From Rhodanobacteraceae bacterium (GTDB taxonomy: Bacteria > Acidobacteriota > Terriglobia > Terriglobales > Acidobacteriaceae), in assembly GCA_903970285.1 (NCBI GenBank), contig CAJCHN010000112.1:1-52069 (forward strand): DNA of 52,069 bases, written 5' to 3'. Positions within the stretch are counted from its first letter, which is position 1; every line of letters begins with the position of its first letter. Position numbers and translations under genes: made by a program. The notes beneath the pieces are model-generated. The model did no database searches. It was not told the DNA's origin and saw nothing but the letters and a program-made list of their open reading frames with translations. Below are positions 30,831 to 39,701 of this stretch, piece after piece.

Positions 30831-31123
30831 GCAATCCTCAAAGCGGGTCGGTCAGAATGGAACGAGAACGGCATACCGAGTCGAAGCGGCTGTTGCTGGC
30901 AATCGGATGACCGTTGTTGTCCTTCAGACGCACAAAACCCGCCGGAAGTCTCCCGGCCGGGAGCCGCGTTGCAGCTTATGAACACACACACGCGCATGGC
31001 GAAAGAAAGTGCATGCCCAGAAATGGTGCATGGAATTGTTGTCTCAGGGAGTGTTGTGTTACAAAGCTAAATCATCTGCAATGAAGAAGATAGACAACAA
31101 TCGCAGGAGGGGGTGGGAGCATG
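30831..31123 (-). promoter_or_regulatory. Intergenic region upstream of the RND operon
   Basis: About 290 bp between the RND permease start and the sod terminator. It is less GC-rich than the surrounding genes, as expected of a promoter region. No regulator gene is attached and I cannot identify a clear operator by eye. Confidence 0.4.
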
Positions 31124-31162
31124 CAAAAACGGCTGCCGCGAGATGAGCATCGCGACAGCCGT
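31124..31162 (-). terminator. Rho-independent terminator of the superoxide dismutase gene
   Basis: On the minus strand a GC-rich hairpin (arms 31129-31141 and 31150-31162, one C-A mismatch) is followed by a run of five T. It begins 14 bp after the sod stop. Good textbook form. Confidence 0.85.
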
Positions 31163-31176
31163 CAGCGTTCGTCCCA

Positions 31177-31797
31177 CTACTTCTTGTAGCTCTTGGCGGT
31201 CGCAAACCGCGCGTTAACCGCCTCCCAATTCACGACGTTCCACCACGCCGCCAGGTAATCCGGCCGCTTGTTCTGGTACTTCAGGTAGTAGGCATGCTCC
31301 CACACGTCATTGCCCAGAATGGGATAGTGCCCCTGCGAGATCGGATTGTCCTGGTTCGCCGTAGTCACAATCTGCAGCTTCGTGCCGTCGAAGACCAGCC
31401 ATCCCCAGCCCGAGCCGAACTGCTTCGCCGTCGTCTCGTTGAACTGCTTCTTGAAGTCGTCGAAGCTGCCGAAGTCGCTCTTGATCTGTTCACCAATCTC
31501 GCCAAAAGGCTCGCCGCCCCCGTTCGGCTTCATAATCTCCCAGAACATCGTGTGGTTTACATGGCCGCCACCGTTGTTCTGCACCACCTTGCGCACCGCC
31601 TCCGGAATCGCCGGCAGGTCCGCGATCAGTTCTTCCGGGTTCTTGCTCGCCAGCTCCGGATGTTTCTCGATGGCGCTGTTCAAATTGGTCACATACGCCT
31701 GGTGATGCTTGTCATGGTGCAGCTTCATCGTCGCTTCGTCGATGGTCGGCTCAAGCGCCGCATAGTCGTAGGGTAGTGCGGGAACTTCAAAGGGCAC
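31177..31797 (-). CDS. sodA: Superoxide dismutase, Mn/Fe type
   Basis: 206 residues, complete. Metal ligands: H27 in [13 protein letters not shown], the His of [10 protein letters not shown], and Asp/His of [11 protein letters not shown]. The GSGWGWLVF and NQDNPI segments fit the family; the GGG-H and QDNP context leans to manganese, though metal use is hard to call from sequence. No signal peptide, so cytoplasmic. Converts superoxide to peroxide and oxygen. ATG 31797 with an AGGAG-like site (reverse of CTCCTT at 31805-31810). Its own terminator lies just downstream, so it is probably monocistronic; it is divergent from the glucoamylase-like gene. Confidence 0.96.
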   Translation of the reverse strand: MPFEVPALPYDYAALEPTIDEATMKLHHDKHHQAYVTNLNSAIEKHPELASKNPEELIADLPAIPEAVRKVVQNNGGGHVNHTMFWEIMKPNGGGEPFGEIGEQIKSDFGSFDDFKKQFNETTAKQFGSGWGWLVFDGTKLQIVTTANQDNPISQGHYPILGNDVWEHAYYLKYQNKRPDYLAAWWNVVNWEAVNARFATAKSYKK

Positions 31798-32018
31798 GGT
31801 AGTTCTCCTTATTCCAAAGTGGATTCGAAGGTCTCGGCGCGTAGGGTTCCGCGTCCGTCAGGCTCGAGCTGTACCTCGCTCAGGTCCCTCGTTCGATGCC
31901 ATCTTAGACCCGCTTGATGCAACTTGTCTGGAGCCTCGACCCGCCCGTCGGAAAATTACCTCGCTTTCATCATCTTCCCCATCCCCAAAAAATCATTTTT
32001 GAGTTCTAATGGTCCGAC

Positions 32019-34502
32019 ATGAGCGACCCCTCGACTGTTGAATCGGAATACCGCTGGTTGAATGATGATGGCCCCGCCTTTGGTGGCCCCGGTCTCGAAC
32101 CCCGCTGGACCTCAAGCAAGAAGGATGCCGTCGCGACCGCCTATGCCGCATCCAGCCGGGTCTGGTTCACCATCTCGCACGGAACCTTGAACGAGGTCTA
32201 CTTCCCCACCATCGACCGCCCGCAGATGCGTGATATGGAACTGCTCTTTACCGACGAGCAGAGCTTCTTCCATGAGGAGAAGCGCGACTTCGAGTACGAC
32301 TTCCATTACGTCGACCCGGACGCCCCCGCCGTCCGCGTCGTCGCCTCCGACCTGGAAGGCCGCTACACCGTCACCAAGGAGTTCATCACCGACCCCCACC
32401 ATCCCGTCGTGCTGATGAACGTCAAGATCACCGGCAAGCCGGAGGTTCTCGCGCGGCTGAAGTGCTACGCCCTGCTCGCTCCCCACCTGGATGGCGGCGG
32501 TGCCGGCAATTCGGCCCGTTCCATCTCCATCGCGGGCCAGCGCGGCATCCTCGCCTGGAAGGGCAACTACTCACTTGCGCTCGGCGTCGATTGCGGCTTC
32601 ACGCGCACCTCATGCGGCTTCGTCGGAACCAGCGACGGATTCCAGGACATCTCCACGCACATGCGCATGGAGTGGCAGTTCGGATCCGCGTTGGATGGCA
32701 ACCTGGCCGTCACAGGCGAGATCGATGTCTCCAAGCACCCGGAGTTCACCATCGCCATCGCTTTCGGGCAGGGGCATCACGCTGCTCTCTCCGGCCTGAT
32801 GCAGACGCTCTCCACCCCCTATCATCTGCATGCCAAGCGCTTCGTCGACCAGTGGCACCGCGCGCTTTCGCCCAGCGCACTCGCCGCCGCCTCCACCGAC
32901 GGCGGACGCCTGATGCGCATCAGCCACAACATCATCCTCACCCACGAGGACAAGACCTACTCCGGCGCCTTTATCGCCTCCGCGTCCATCCCCTGGGGCT
33001 CGTCCAAGAGTGACGACGACCTGGGCGGCTACCACCTGGTCTGGACTCGCGACATGGTGCAGTCGGCCTCTGCCCTGCTGGCCTGCGGACGCACCGAGAC
33101 CGCGCGCCGGGCGCTGGTCTACCTGGCCTGCACCCAGCGGCCCGATGGCGGCTTCGCGCAGAATTTCTGGATCGACGGAACCGCCTACTGGACGGGCATC
33201 CAACTGGACGAGGTTGCGTTTCCGATCATCCTTGCCTGGCGCCTGTGGAAGCTCGACGGCCTCGGCAACTTCGACGTCTTCCCATTCGTCGAGCATGCAG
33301 CCGCCTTCCTCGTCCGTTATGCCCCGGTCACCCAGCAGGAACGCTGGGAGGAGAACGCGGGCTACTCGCCTTCCACCCTCGCCGCGGTCATCTCCGGCCT
33401 GCTCTGCGCCGCGGACATCGCCCGCGCCTATCAGTCGAACGAGCTTGCCAACTTCCTGGAAGCGCACGCCGACTGGCTCGAAGCGCACCTCGATGAGTGG
33501 ACCACGACGAACGACGGAGTCCTGCTGCCAAGCGTCAAGCGCCACTACATGCGAATCCGTCCGCCGGCTCCCGGCGAACCGTTCCACAATCCGTCGGTCA
33601 AGCCAGGTCACATCCGCATCGCCAACCGAAGCCCGGAGGAGCAGTCCGAGTTCGACGCCCGCGAGGTCATCGACGGCGGCTTCCTGGAGCTGGTCCGCTA
33701 TGGGATTCGCCGCGCCGACGACCCGCTGATGATCGATTCGGTGAAGGTGGTGGACTCCTGCCTGAAGTACGAGACTCCCTACGGAGCATGCTGGCGCCGC
33801 TACAACCACGACGGCTACGGCCAGCGCAAGGATGGAGGTCCGTATGCCGGCTGGGGACAAGGCCGCGCCTGGCCTCTGCTGGGAGGCGAACGGGCCCACT
33901 ACGAGCTTGCCGCCGGGCACGACGTGAAACCGTTCATCACCGCCTACGAGCGTTTCTCCTCGGTTGGTGGAATGATGCCCGAGCAGGTGTGGGATCACAA
34001 GGACATGCCGTCAGAAGGCATGTACGAGGGACGCTCCGCCGGCTCCGCCCAACCCCTCGTCTGGGCTCACGCCGAGTACATCAAGCTGCTGCGCTCGGTG
34101 ATCGACGGCAAGATCTTCGACACCATCTCGGTGGTCGAGGAACGTTACGCCTGCCCCCCGGGCAAACGCACCTTCAAGAGCACGACGGAAATCTTCTCGG
34201 TGTCCCGTCCGGTCACGGAGATCCCGGCCGGATACAAGCTGCGAATTATCGATGCCAATCGCTTCAAGGTGGTCTACACTCTCGACAATTGGGCTTCGCA
34301 ACAAACGATCAACTCACGCGTGGTAGGCTTTCCCGGTTCCTTCGCCGACATCGAAATCCCGGACTCGGACGACTGGAACGAAGGCGAAGGCAAGCTGATC
34401 TTTACGATGAGCTGGCCGGAGTGCGCCGACGGCCAGGAACATTGGCTTGGCTACAACGTTGAGGTTGCAGTAACCGCGTCCGTAGGCAGTACCGCTTCCT
34501 AG
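32019..34502 (+). CDS. GH15 glucoamylase-like glucan hydrolase, cytoplasmic
   Basis: 827 residues. The N-terminal beta-sandwich (residues about 30-270) contains WFTISHGTLNEVYFPTID, typical of prokaryotic glucoamylases. The (alpha/alpha)6 barrel follows with GGYHLVWTRDMVQSA, GFAQNFWIDGTAYW and the general-acid segment IQLDEVAFPI; the second carboxylate lies in GMMPEQVWD. The C-terminal stretch (KSTTEIFSVSRPVTEIPAGY) is an added sandwich domain. No signal peptide, so it should release glucose from alpha-glucans or oligosaccharides inside the cell. It lies just before the pentose phosphate genes, consistent with feeding glucokinase. Start ATG 32019, weak ribosome site. Confidence 0.9.
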   Translation: MSDPSTVESEYRWLNDDGPAFGGPGLEPRWTSSKKDAVATAYAASSRVWFTISHGTLNEVYFPTIDRPQMRDMELLFTDEQSFFHEEKRDFEYDFHYVDPDAPAVRVVASDLEGRYTVTKEFITDPHHPVVLMNVKITGKPEVLARLKCYALLAPHLDGGGAGNSARSISIAGQRGILAWKGNYSLALGVDCGFTRTSCGFVGTSDGFQDISTHMRMEWQFGSALDGNLAVTGEIDVSKHPEFTIAIAFGQGHHAALSGLMQTLSTPYHLHAKRFVDQWHRALSPSALAAASTDGGRLMRISHNIILTHEDKTYSGAFIASASIPWGSSKSDDDLGGYHLVWTRDMVQSASALLACGRTETARRALVYLACTQRPDGGFAQNFWIDGTAYWTGIQLDEVAFPIILAWRLWKLDGLGNFDVFPFVEHAAAFLVRYAPVTQQERWEENAGYSPSTLAAVISGLLCAADIARAYQSNELANFLEAHADWLEAHLDEWTTTNDGVLLPSVKRHYMRIRPPAPGEPFHNPSVKPGHIRIANRSPEEQSEFDAREVIDGGFLELVRYGIRRADDPLMIDSVKVVDSCLKYETPYGACWRRYNHDGYGQRKDGGPYAGWGQGRAWPLLGGERAHYELAAGHDVKPFITAYERFSSVGGMMPEQVWDHKDMPSEGMYEGRSAGSAQPLVWAHAEYIKLLRSVIDGKIFDTISVVEERYACPPGKRTFKSTTEIFSVSRPVTEIPAGYKLRIIDANRFKVVYTLDNWASQQTINSRVVGFPGSFADIEIPDSDDWNEGEGKLIFTMSWPECADGQEHWLGYNVEVAVTASVGSTAS

Positions 34503-34526
34503 AGAAGGCTCCTGTTTCTGTGCTTT

Positions 34527-34588
34527 GGGGAAAACTCCGAGCGAGTGCCGTTCCAGCTTGAGAGAACGGCTTTCACATCGGAGCCCCC
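34527..34588 (+). terminator. Nested imperfect hairpin between GH15 gene and tkt
   Basis: GGGG-CTCCGA arms pair with TCGGAG-CCCC, enclosing an inner GCCGTT/AACGGC hairpin (34547-34570) followed by TTTC. It lies 25 bp past the GH15 stop. A terminator or structured leader for tkt is possible; the T-tract is short. Confidence 0.4.
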
Positions 34589-34730
34589 AGGGCATACCCA
34601 CAGGAGACCTGCTCGAACAGAGACCTCGCTTGTACACTGTTCAGGCTGTCCGGAGGCGTTATCCCGGATCATCCATCGATCTGTAGACTTTCCAGCTTGC
34701 AAATTCAGATAAAGAGGCACCAGGAGCAGA

Positions 34731-36728
34731 ATGAGCGAACTTAATCAGCACGAACTCGACCAGCTTTCCATCAATGCACTTCGCTTCCTGGCTGTCGACC
34801 AGGTGGAGAAGGCGAAGCAGGGGCATCCCGGCGCACCGCTTGGCTGCGCGCCGATCGCCTACCTGCTCTACACGAAGTACATGAAGTTCGACCCTTCAGA
34901 TCCGCTGTGGTCGGATCGCGACCGCTTCGTGCTGTCGAACGGACACGCCTCGGCGCTGCAGTATGGTGCCCTGCATCTGGCGGGTTTCGATCTGCCGATC
35001 TCTCAGCTGGAACAATTCCGGCAATGGGGATCGCACACGCCGGGACATCCGGAGTACGGCGAGACGCCGGGAATTGAAGTGACGACCGGGCCGCTGGGGC
35101 AGGGCCTGGCGGAGGCCGTGGGCCTGGCGATTGCGGAGAAGCACTTGGCCGCGATCTACAACCATGAGGACCACACGCCGGTGAACCACCACACCTATGT
35201 GATCTGCGGCGACGGCTGCCTGATGGAGGGCATCTCGCACGAGGCCTGTTCGCTCGCCGGCACGCTGGAACTCGGCAAGTTGATCCTGCTGTATGACGAC
35301 AACCTGATCTCGCTCGACGGGCCTACCGAGCTGAGCTTTACCGAAGACGTGACCAAGCGCTTCGAAGGCTATCACTGGCATGTGCAGATGGTGCACGACG
35401 GCAATGACCTGAAGGCGCTGGTCGAGGCGATCGATAACGCCAAGGCGGAGACGACGCGGCCCTCGCTGATCCGGGTTCGCACCGTGATTGGATACGGCAG
35501 CCCGAAGGCCGGGACCAGCAAGGTGCATGGCGAGGCGTTGGGGCCGGAGGCGACGAAGGAGACGAAGCGCAACCTGAACTGGCCCGAGGATAAGAGCTTC
35601 TACATCCCGGAAGAGGCGGGAGAGAACTGGCACGAGAAGTGCATGGTTCGCGGCAAGAAGCTGCACGCCGAATGGGACGCCAAGTTCGAGGAGTACAAGA
35701 AGGCCTATCCGGAGCAGGGCGCGGAGTATACCCGCGTCACCGAGCACAAGCTGGCCGAGGGCTGGGAGAAGGCGCTGCCGGTGTTCCCGACGGACAAGCC
35801 GATCGCAACCCGCACGGCCGGTAACGTGATTATGAACGCGATCGCCAAGGTGGTGCCGGAGTTGTTCGGCGGCGCTGCCGACCTGACGAGCTCGACCAAG
35901 ACGATCTTCAAGGACTCGCCCAGCTTCCACGTGGATCCGAAAGGGCGCAACGTCTTCTTCGGGGTGCGTGAGTTCGGGATGATGGCGGCGGTGAATGGGA
36001 TTGCGGCGCACGCTGGCCTTATTCCGTTCGGCTCGACCTTCTTCACCTTCTCGGACTACTGCCGGAACGCCTTGCGCATGGGCGCGCTGCAGAGCTCGCA
36101 CTCGCTGTACATCTTCACTCACGACTCAGTGGGGTTGGGCTCGGACGGACCGACGCACCAGCCGATCGAGCAGCTGGCAAGTCTGCGTTTGATTCCGCAG
36201 CTTACCGATTTTCGTCCGGCTGATGCGAACGAGACGACTGCCTGCTGGAAGCTGATGCTGGAGCGCCAATCAGCCAGCGTGCTGGTGCTGTCGCGGCAGG
36301 ATCTGCCGGTGCTCGACGCCGAGAAATACAAGGTGCACGAGGGCGTGGCGAAGGGCGGATACGTGCTCGAATCCTTCGGCAAGGACCTGATCCTGGTGGC
36401 AACGGGATCCGAGGTCGAGATGATCATGAAGGCCGCGCTGACGCTGAAGGAGGAAGGCATCCTTGCAACGGTGGTTTCGATGCCGAGCGTGAAGATCTTC
36501 GACGAGCAGGGACCGGAATACATGGAGCAGATCTTCCCGGTTGGGATCCCGAAGATCGCGCTCGAAGCCGGCGCCACCGCGGGCTGGTGGAAGTATGTGG
36601 GCCGCGACGGTGCAGTGATCGGGCTGGACCGTTTCGGTGCATCGGCTCCCGGCGAGATCGTGCAGGAGAAGCTGGGCATCTCTGCGGCCCATGTCGTCGA
36701 AGTCGCCAAGAAGCTGCTGAAGAAGTAG
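34731..36728 (+). CDS. tkt: Transketolase
   Basis: 665 residues, normal length. Thiamine diphosphate binding is seen in GDGCLMEGISHEA; the substrate histidines sit in KQGHPGAPLGCAP and SNGHASALQYG; GPLGQGLAEAVGLAIAE is family-typical. The central pyrimidine domain has FGVREFGMMAAVNGIA, and the C-terminal domain is complete. It interconverts sugar phosphates of the non-oxidative pentose phosphate pathway with rpiA downstream. ATG 34731 follows AGGAGCAG. It is the first of a set of five same-strand genes up to the HAD gene. Confidence 0.97.
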   Translation: MSELNQHELDQLSINALRFLAVDQVEKAKQGHPGAPLGCAPIAYLLYTKYMKFDPSDPLWSDRDRFVLSNGHASALQYGALHLAGFDLPISQLEQFRQWGSHTPGHPEYGETPGIEVTTGPLGQGLAEAVGLAIAEKHLAAIYNHEDHTPVNHHTYVICGDGCLMEGISHEACSLAGTLELGKLILLYDDNLISLDGPTELSFTEDVTKRFEGYHWHVQMVHDGNDLKALVEAIDNAKAETTRPSLIRVRTVIGYGSPKAGTSKVHGEALGPEATKETKRNLNWPEDKSFYIPEEAGENWHEKCMVRGKKLHAEWDAKFEEYKKAYPEQGAEYTRVTEHKLAEGWEKALPVFPTDKPIATRTAGNVIMNAIAKVVPELFGGAADLTSSTKTIFKDSPSFHVDPKGRNVFFGVREFGMMAAVNGIAAHAGLIPFGSTFFTFSDYCRNALRMGALQSSHSLYIFTHDSVGLGSDGPTHQPIEQLASLRLIPQLTDFRPADANETTACWKLMLERQSASVLVLSRQDLPVLDAEKYKVHEGVAKGGYVLESFGKDLILVATGSEVEMIMKAALTLKEEGILATVVSMPSVKIFDEQGPEYMEQIFPVGIPKIALEAGATAGWWKYVGRDGAVIGLDRFGASAPGEIVQEKLGISAAHVVEVAKKLLKK

Positions 36729-36807
36729 ACCTGGCGCAACAACGCGGACGCGCGAAGACGAGTCAACCCTCGTCTCCGCGTCTTCTCAACAGGCAGGAGA
36801 AACAAGC

Positions 36808-36960
36808 ATGGTTACCAGCGAACGCGAGATGGTGCGCGAGCTCGACGACGACAGCAGCGACAAACCTGCCAGGCAGCCGGAGCGCTTTACCTCGCTGCAG
36901 CCAACCTACGAAGACACCGTACCGCCCGACCCTGAAGACGCGTGGGAGTACGAAGACTAA
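36808..36960 (+). CDS. 50-residue acidic protein between tkt and rpiA, unrecognised
   Basis: Fifty codons from ATG 36808, with a good CAGGAGA ribosome site eight bases upstream. The product is very acidic: MVTSEREMVRELDDDSSDK at the start, DPEDAWEYED at the end. It has no hydrophobic segment and looks disordered. Position in the tight gap between transketolase and ribose-5-phosphate isomerase suggests co-transcription. I do not recognise the family. An acidic tail ending in aromatic/acid residues could be a protein-interaction tag, but nothing visible assigns a function. Confidence 0.6.
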   Translation: MVTSEREMVRELDDDSSDKPARQPERFTSLQPTYEDTVPPDPEDAWEYED

Positions 36961-37006
36961 GCCGGACCGATGAAACTTTAGCCGCGTAATTCGCCAGGAT
37001 GAGCCG

Positions 37007-37696
37007 ATGACTCAGGATGACGCCAAACACGCAGTCGCACAGCGCGCCGTGGAGTTCGTAGAGAGCGGGATGCGGGTTGGGCTCGGCACGGGCACCACGT
37101 CCACCATGTTCATCCGTGCGCTGGCGGAACAGGTGCAGCGCGGGCTAAAGATTCGTTGCGTCGCCTCCTCCGACGCAAGTCATCACCTGGGGCTCTCGCT
37201 CGGCATGGACGTGACCACGCTGGACGAACTGCCGGAGCTGGATATCTACGTCGATGGCGCAGATGAAGTGTGCGTGCAAGACGCAGGCCTGAACCTGATC
37301 AAGGGCGGCGGAGCGGCGCTGCTGCGCGAAAAGATCGTCGCCAGTGCGGCCAAGCGCTTCCTGGTCGTCGTGGACTCGAGCAAGGTGGTCGCGCAGCTGG
37401 GGGCGTTTCCACTGCCGGTCGAGGTGATCAAGATGGCGCTGCCGCTGGTGCGGCCCCGGCTTGCCGCGCTGGGTCTCGAACCGAAGCTTCGCATGAAGAA
37501 GGATGGGTCCGGGCCGCTGCACACGGACGAAGACAACTACATCCTCGATTGCATGTGCGGCGCCATTCCCGATCCCGCAGCCATCGCGGCGGCAATCCGG
37601 GCGATCGTCGGCGTGGTGGAGCATGGGCTTTTCCTGCACATGTCGAATCTTGCGCTGGTCGCCGGCGATGACGGCGTGCGGGAGCTGCACGGATGA
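37007..37696 (+). CDS. rpiA: Ribose-5-phosphate isomerase A
   Basis: 229 residues. Motifs of RpiA are all present: GLGTGTTSTMFIRAL for phosphate binding, DIYVDGADEV with catalytic Asp, KGGGAALLREKIVA with the catalytic Glu, and MKKDGSGPLHTDEDNYILD. It interconverts ribose-5-phosphate and ribulose-5-phosphate in the cytoplasm. ATG 37007, 46 bp after the small acidic gene. Context with tkt, zwf and pgl makes this a pentose phosphate gene cluster. Confidence 0.97.
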   Translation: MTQDDAKHAVAQRAVEFVESGMRVGLGTGTTSTMFIRALAEQVQRGLKIRCVASSDASHHLGLSLGMDVTTLDELPELDIYVDGADEVCVQDAGLNLIKGGGAALLREKIVASAAKRFLVVVDSSKVVAQLGAFPLPVEVIKMALPLVRPRLAALGLEPKLRMKKDGSGPLHTDEDNYILDCMCGAIPDPAAIAAAIRAIVGVVEHGLFLHMSNLALVAGDDGVRELHG

Positions 37697-37741
37697 TCGC
37701 GTGGCTTGCATCGAAGCATGGCGTGAAGGCGTCTCATAGCC

Positions 37742-38671
37742 ATGCCTAACTCCCAGCCTAACTCCCAGCCTAATTACCAGCCTGATTCACAGCCGCCGCA
37801 AAAAGTCTGGTTTATCACCGGAGCATCCACGGGCTTCGGCAACCTGCTCGCCCAGCAACTCCTTCGTGCCGGACACAAGGTGGTCGCGACCGCGCGCAGG
37901 CCGGAGCAGATCGCCGATCTGGCGAATGACTCCAAGGATCGCTGCCTGGCGCTGCCGCTGGACGTGACCGAGGAGTCTGCTGTCGAGGCGGCGGTGGACG
38001 CCGCCATCCAGCGCTTTGGGCGAGTGGATGTGCTGGTCAACAACGCCGGGTATGGGCTGGCCGGTGCCATCGAGGAGGCTACCGAACCGGAGTTCATGCC
38101 GGTGTTCGAGACCAACGTCTTCGGCCTCATTCGTCTCACGCGCGCCCTGCTGCCGCATCTGCGCCGGCAGCGTTCCGGGCATATCGTCAACCTCTCCTCG
38201 ATCGGAGGCCTGATCGGCTCGCCGGGCTGGGGTTACTATAACGCCAGCAAATTCGCAGTCGAAGGTTTTTCCGAGGCGCTGGCCGCGGAGGTCGCACCCC
38301 TTGGGATTCACGTCACCATCGTCGAACCCGGCCCCTTCCGCACTGACTTTCTTGGCCGCTCGGGCGTTGAAGCGCAACAACGCATTGCCGATTACGATCA
38401 GACCGCTGGCAAAACGCGGCAGTACTTCCACGAGCAGGCGGGAAAGCAGGCCGGCGACCCGGAAAAGGCCGCGGCGGCGATCATTGCCGCGGTGGAAGCC
38501 GCTGAACCGCCCCGGCACCTGGTGCTGGGGAAGATCGCCTTCGAACGGATGAGCGCCCGGCTCGATCAGTGGAAGCAGGAACTCGAATCATGGCGCGAGA
38601 TCTCGCTGGGCGCAGACTTCGAGCAGGTGTCCGCTGCTGATTCCGAAAACGCTTCCGCGGAGGTGAAGTGA
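37742..38671 (+). CDS. Short-chain dehydrogenase/reductase with N-terminal Asn/Gln/Pro repeat
   Basis: 309 residues, classical SDR. The NAD(P) motif is FITGASTGFGNLLAQ (TGxxxGxG), then DVLVNNAGYGLAGA (NNAG), catalytic Ser in NLSSIGGLIG, and YNASKFAVEGF (YxxxK). Arg residues after the second strand (ATARRPEQ) suggest NADP use. A tail of about 18 residues (PNSQPNSQP, then NYQP and DSQP) precedes the domain and is coded by a 12-bp tandem repeat. Substrate unknown. The stop overlaps the GTG of the HAD gene (GTGA), so the two are coupled. Confidence 0.92.
   Translation: MPNSQPNSQPNYQPDSQPPQKVWFITGASTGFGNLLAQQLLRAGHKVVATARRPEQIADLANDSKDRCLALPLDVTEESAVEAAVDAAIQRFGRVDVLVNNAGYGLAGAIEEATEPEFMPVFETNVFGLIRLTRALLPHLRRQRSGHIVNLSSIGGLIGSPGWGYYNASKFAVEGFSEALAAEVAPLGIHVTIVEPGPFRTDFLGRSGVEAQQRIADYDQTAGKTRQYFHEQAGKQAGDPEKAAAAIIAAVEAAEPPRHLVLGKIAFERMSARLDQWKQELESWREISLGADFEQVSAADSENASAEVK
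37745..37792 (+). repeat. Four copies of a 12-bp tandem repeat at the 5' end of the SDR gene
   Basis: Units CCTAACTCCCAG, CCTAACTCCCAG, CCTAATTACCAG, CCTGATTCACAG. The first two are identical and the others diverge by two or three bases. The period is in frame and codes PNSQ-type tetrapeptides. Confidence 0.9.
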
Positions 38672-39312
38672 ACCCCGCTCCGCTTGCTGGCAGCAGCATC
38701 CAGACCATCTTCTGGGATGTTGGCGGCGTCATCCTGACAAACGGTTGGGACCGCGACCAGCGGGCGCGCGTGCTTGGCCGGCTCGGCGTTGACCTGGTGG
38801 CATATGAGGAGATGCACGCCCGGGCAAACTACTACTGGGAGCGCGGCCTCATCAGCGCGGAAGACTTTTTCACGCAGACAGTCCTGCGCTCCAATCCGCG
38901 ACTCAATCTCACCTTCGACCTGCTCTGGCCGCAGGTCTGCGCGGAGTCGAAGGTCCTGAATGCGGAATGCCTCGACCTGCTGGCGCAGCTTCGCCAGGCC
39001 GGTCGCTGGCGGCTGGCTACGCTCAACAATGAGTCCCGCGAACTGAATGAGTATCGCCTGGACAACTTCAAGCTGCGAAGTCTGTTCGACTACTTCATCT
39101 GTTCCGGTTCGGTGCATGAGATGAAGCCCGCAGCCGCTATCTTCCAGACCGCCATCGATGTCTCCGGCTTTCCCGCACGGTCGGCGCTCTTCATTGACGA
39201 TAAGCAGGAGAACTGCGACGTGGCCCAGTCGCTGGGCATGAATGCCATTCATTTTCAGTCGCCCGGACAGCTGCGCGAGTCGTTTATTCAATTTGGAATC
39301 GATGTGCAGTAG
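38668..39312 (+). CDS. HAD-superfamily hydrolase, YihX-like
   Basis: 214 residues. Motif I is FWDVGGVILTN (nucleophile D17); the second position is Gly rather than Asp, as in the YihX/epoxide-hydrolase-like branch (DLGNV) rather than typical DxD phosphatases. Motif II is in LATLNNESRE, the lysine in HEMKPAAAIFQ, and motif IV in ALFIDDKQENCDVA. E. coli YihX dephosphorylates alpha-glucose-1-phosphate, which would suit this sugar-phosphate cluster, but substrate is inference. GTG 38668 overlaps the SDR stop. Confidence 0.9.
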   Translation: MNPAPLAGSSIQTIFWDVGGVILTNGWDRDQRARVLGRLGVDLVAYEEMHARANYYWERGLISAEDFFTQTVLRSNPRLNLTFDLLWPQVCAESKVLNAECLDLLAQLRQAGRWRLATLNNESRELNEYRLDNFKLRSLFDYFICSGSVHEMKPAAAIFQTAIDVSGFPARSALFIDDKQENCDVAQSLGMNAIHFQSPGQLRESFIQFGIDVQ

Positions 39313-39701
39313 GATGTCCGGGCAGATGGGGGTTGTGAATGGATGGTTCGGCGATCTCCTGCATTTTCTCGTTGAACAAATAACATCTCCGTCTCGGTCG
39401 CAGAGAATTTGCTCTAGGATGGAGCAGCAAACTTCAACCCACCACGAGGAGAATGGAACGGGTGCGGCCGAGGTCGGTTCAGGCTCAAGGGACATCGCAC
39501 CTGAAACAGTACTGTTTCGCCTCCGGGAGCCGCGCAGCAATTTGATTCCGGAAGCCCGCAACGCCGTCGAAACTTCGATGAGAAGAGCAATCCGCATTTG
39601 CCTCACCGGTCGTATGATTCTCCAGTATGCGCAGCGCGCAAGCGGTCCACGCAGCAAGCAGGACTAAGCCTTTCAGCCCAATCTTTCCGAGGATTTCGAA
39701 T
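39313..39701 (+). promoter_or_regulatory. 389-bp control region upstream of zwf
   Basis: No convincing gene; open frames here are short on sensible composition and lack domains. It holds the palindrome at 39503-39518, and CGAGGA at 39689-39694 serves as the zwf ribosome site. This long gap marks the boundary between the tkt-to-HAD run and the zwf-pgl-glk run. Confidence 0.5.
39503..39518. promoter_or_regulatory. Perfect 16-bp palindrome, candidate operator for zwf
   Basis: GAAACAGTACTGTTTC is self-complementary over all 16 bases, 184 bp before the zwf start. A dimeric repressor or activator site is a reasonable reading. The regulator is not encoded nearby. The core does not match a HexR consensus that I can recall. 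Confidence 0.45.

Noticed and set aside
28653..31070. Plus-strand open frame of 805 codons opposite the RND permease
   Set aside because: Arginine/histidine-rich shadow of a well-conserved gene; no recognisable domain.
39242..39667. Open frame of 141 codons upstream of zwf
   Set aside because: No ribosome site, irregular composition and overlap with the HAD gene end; treated as control region.
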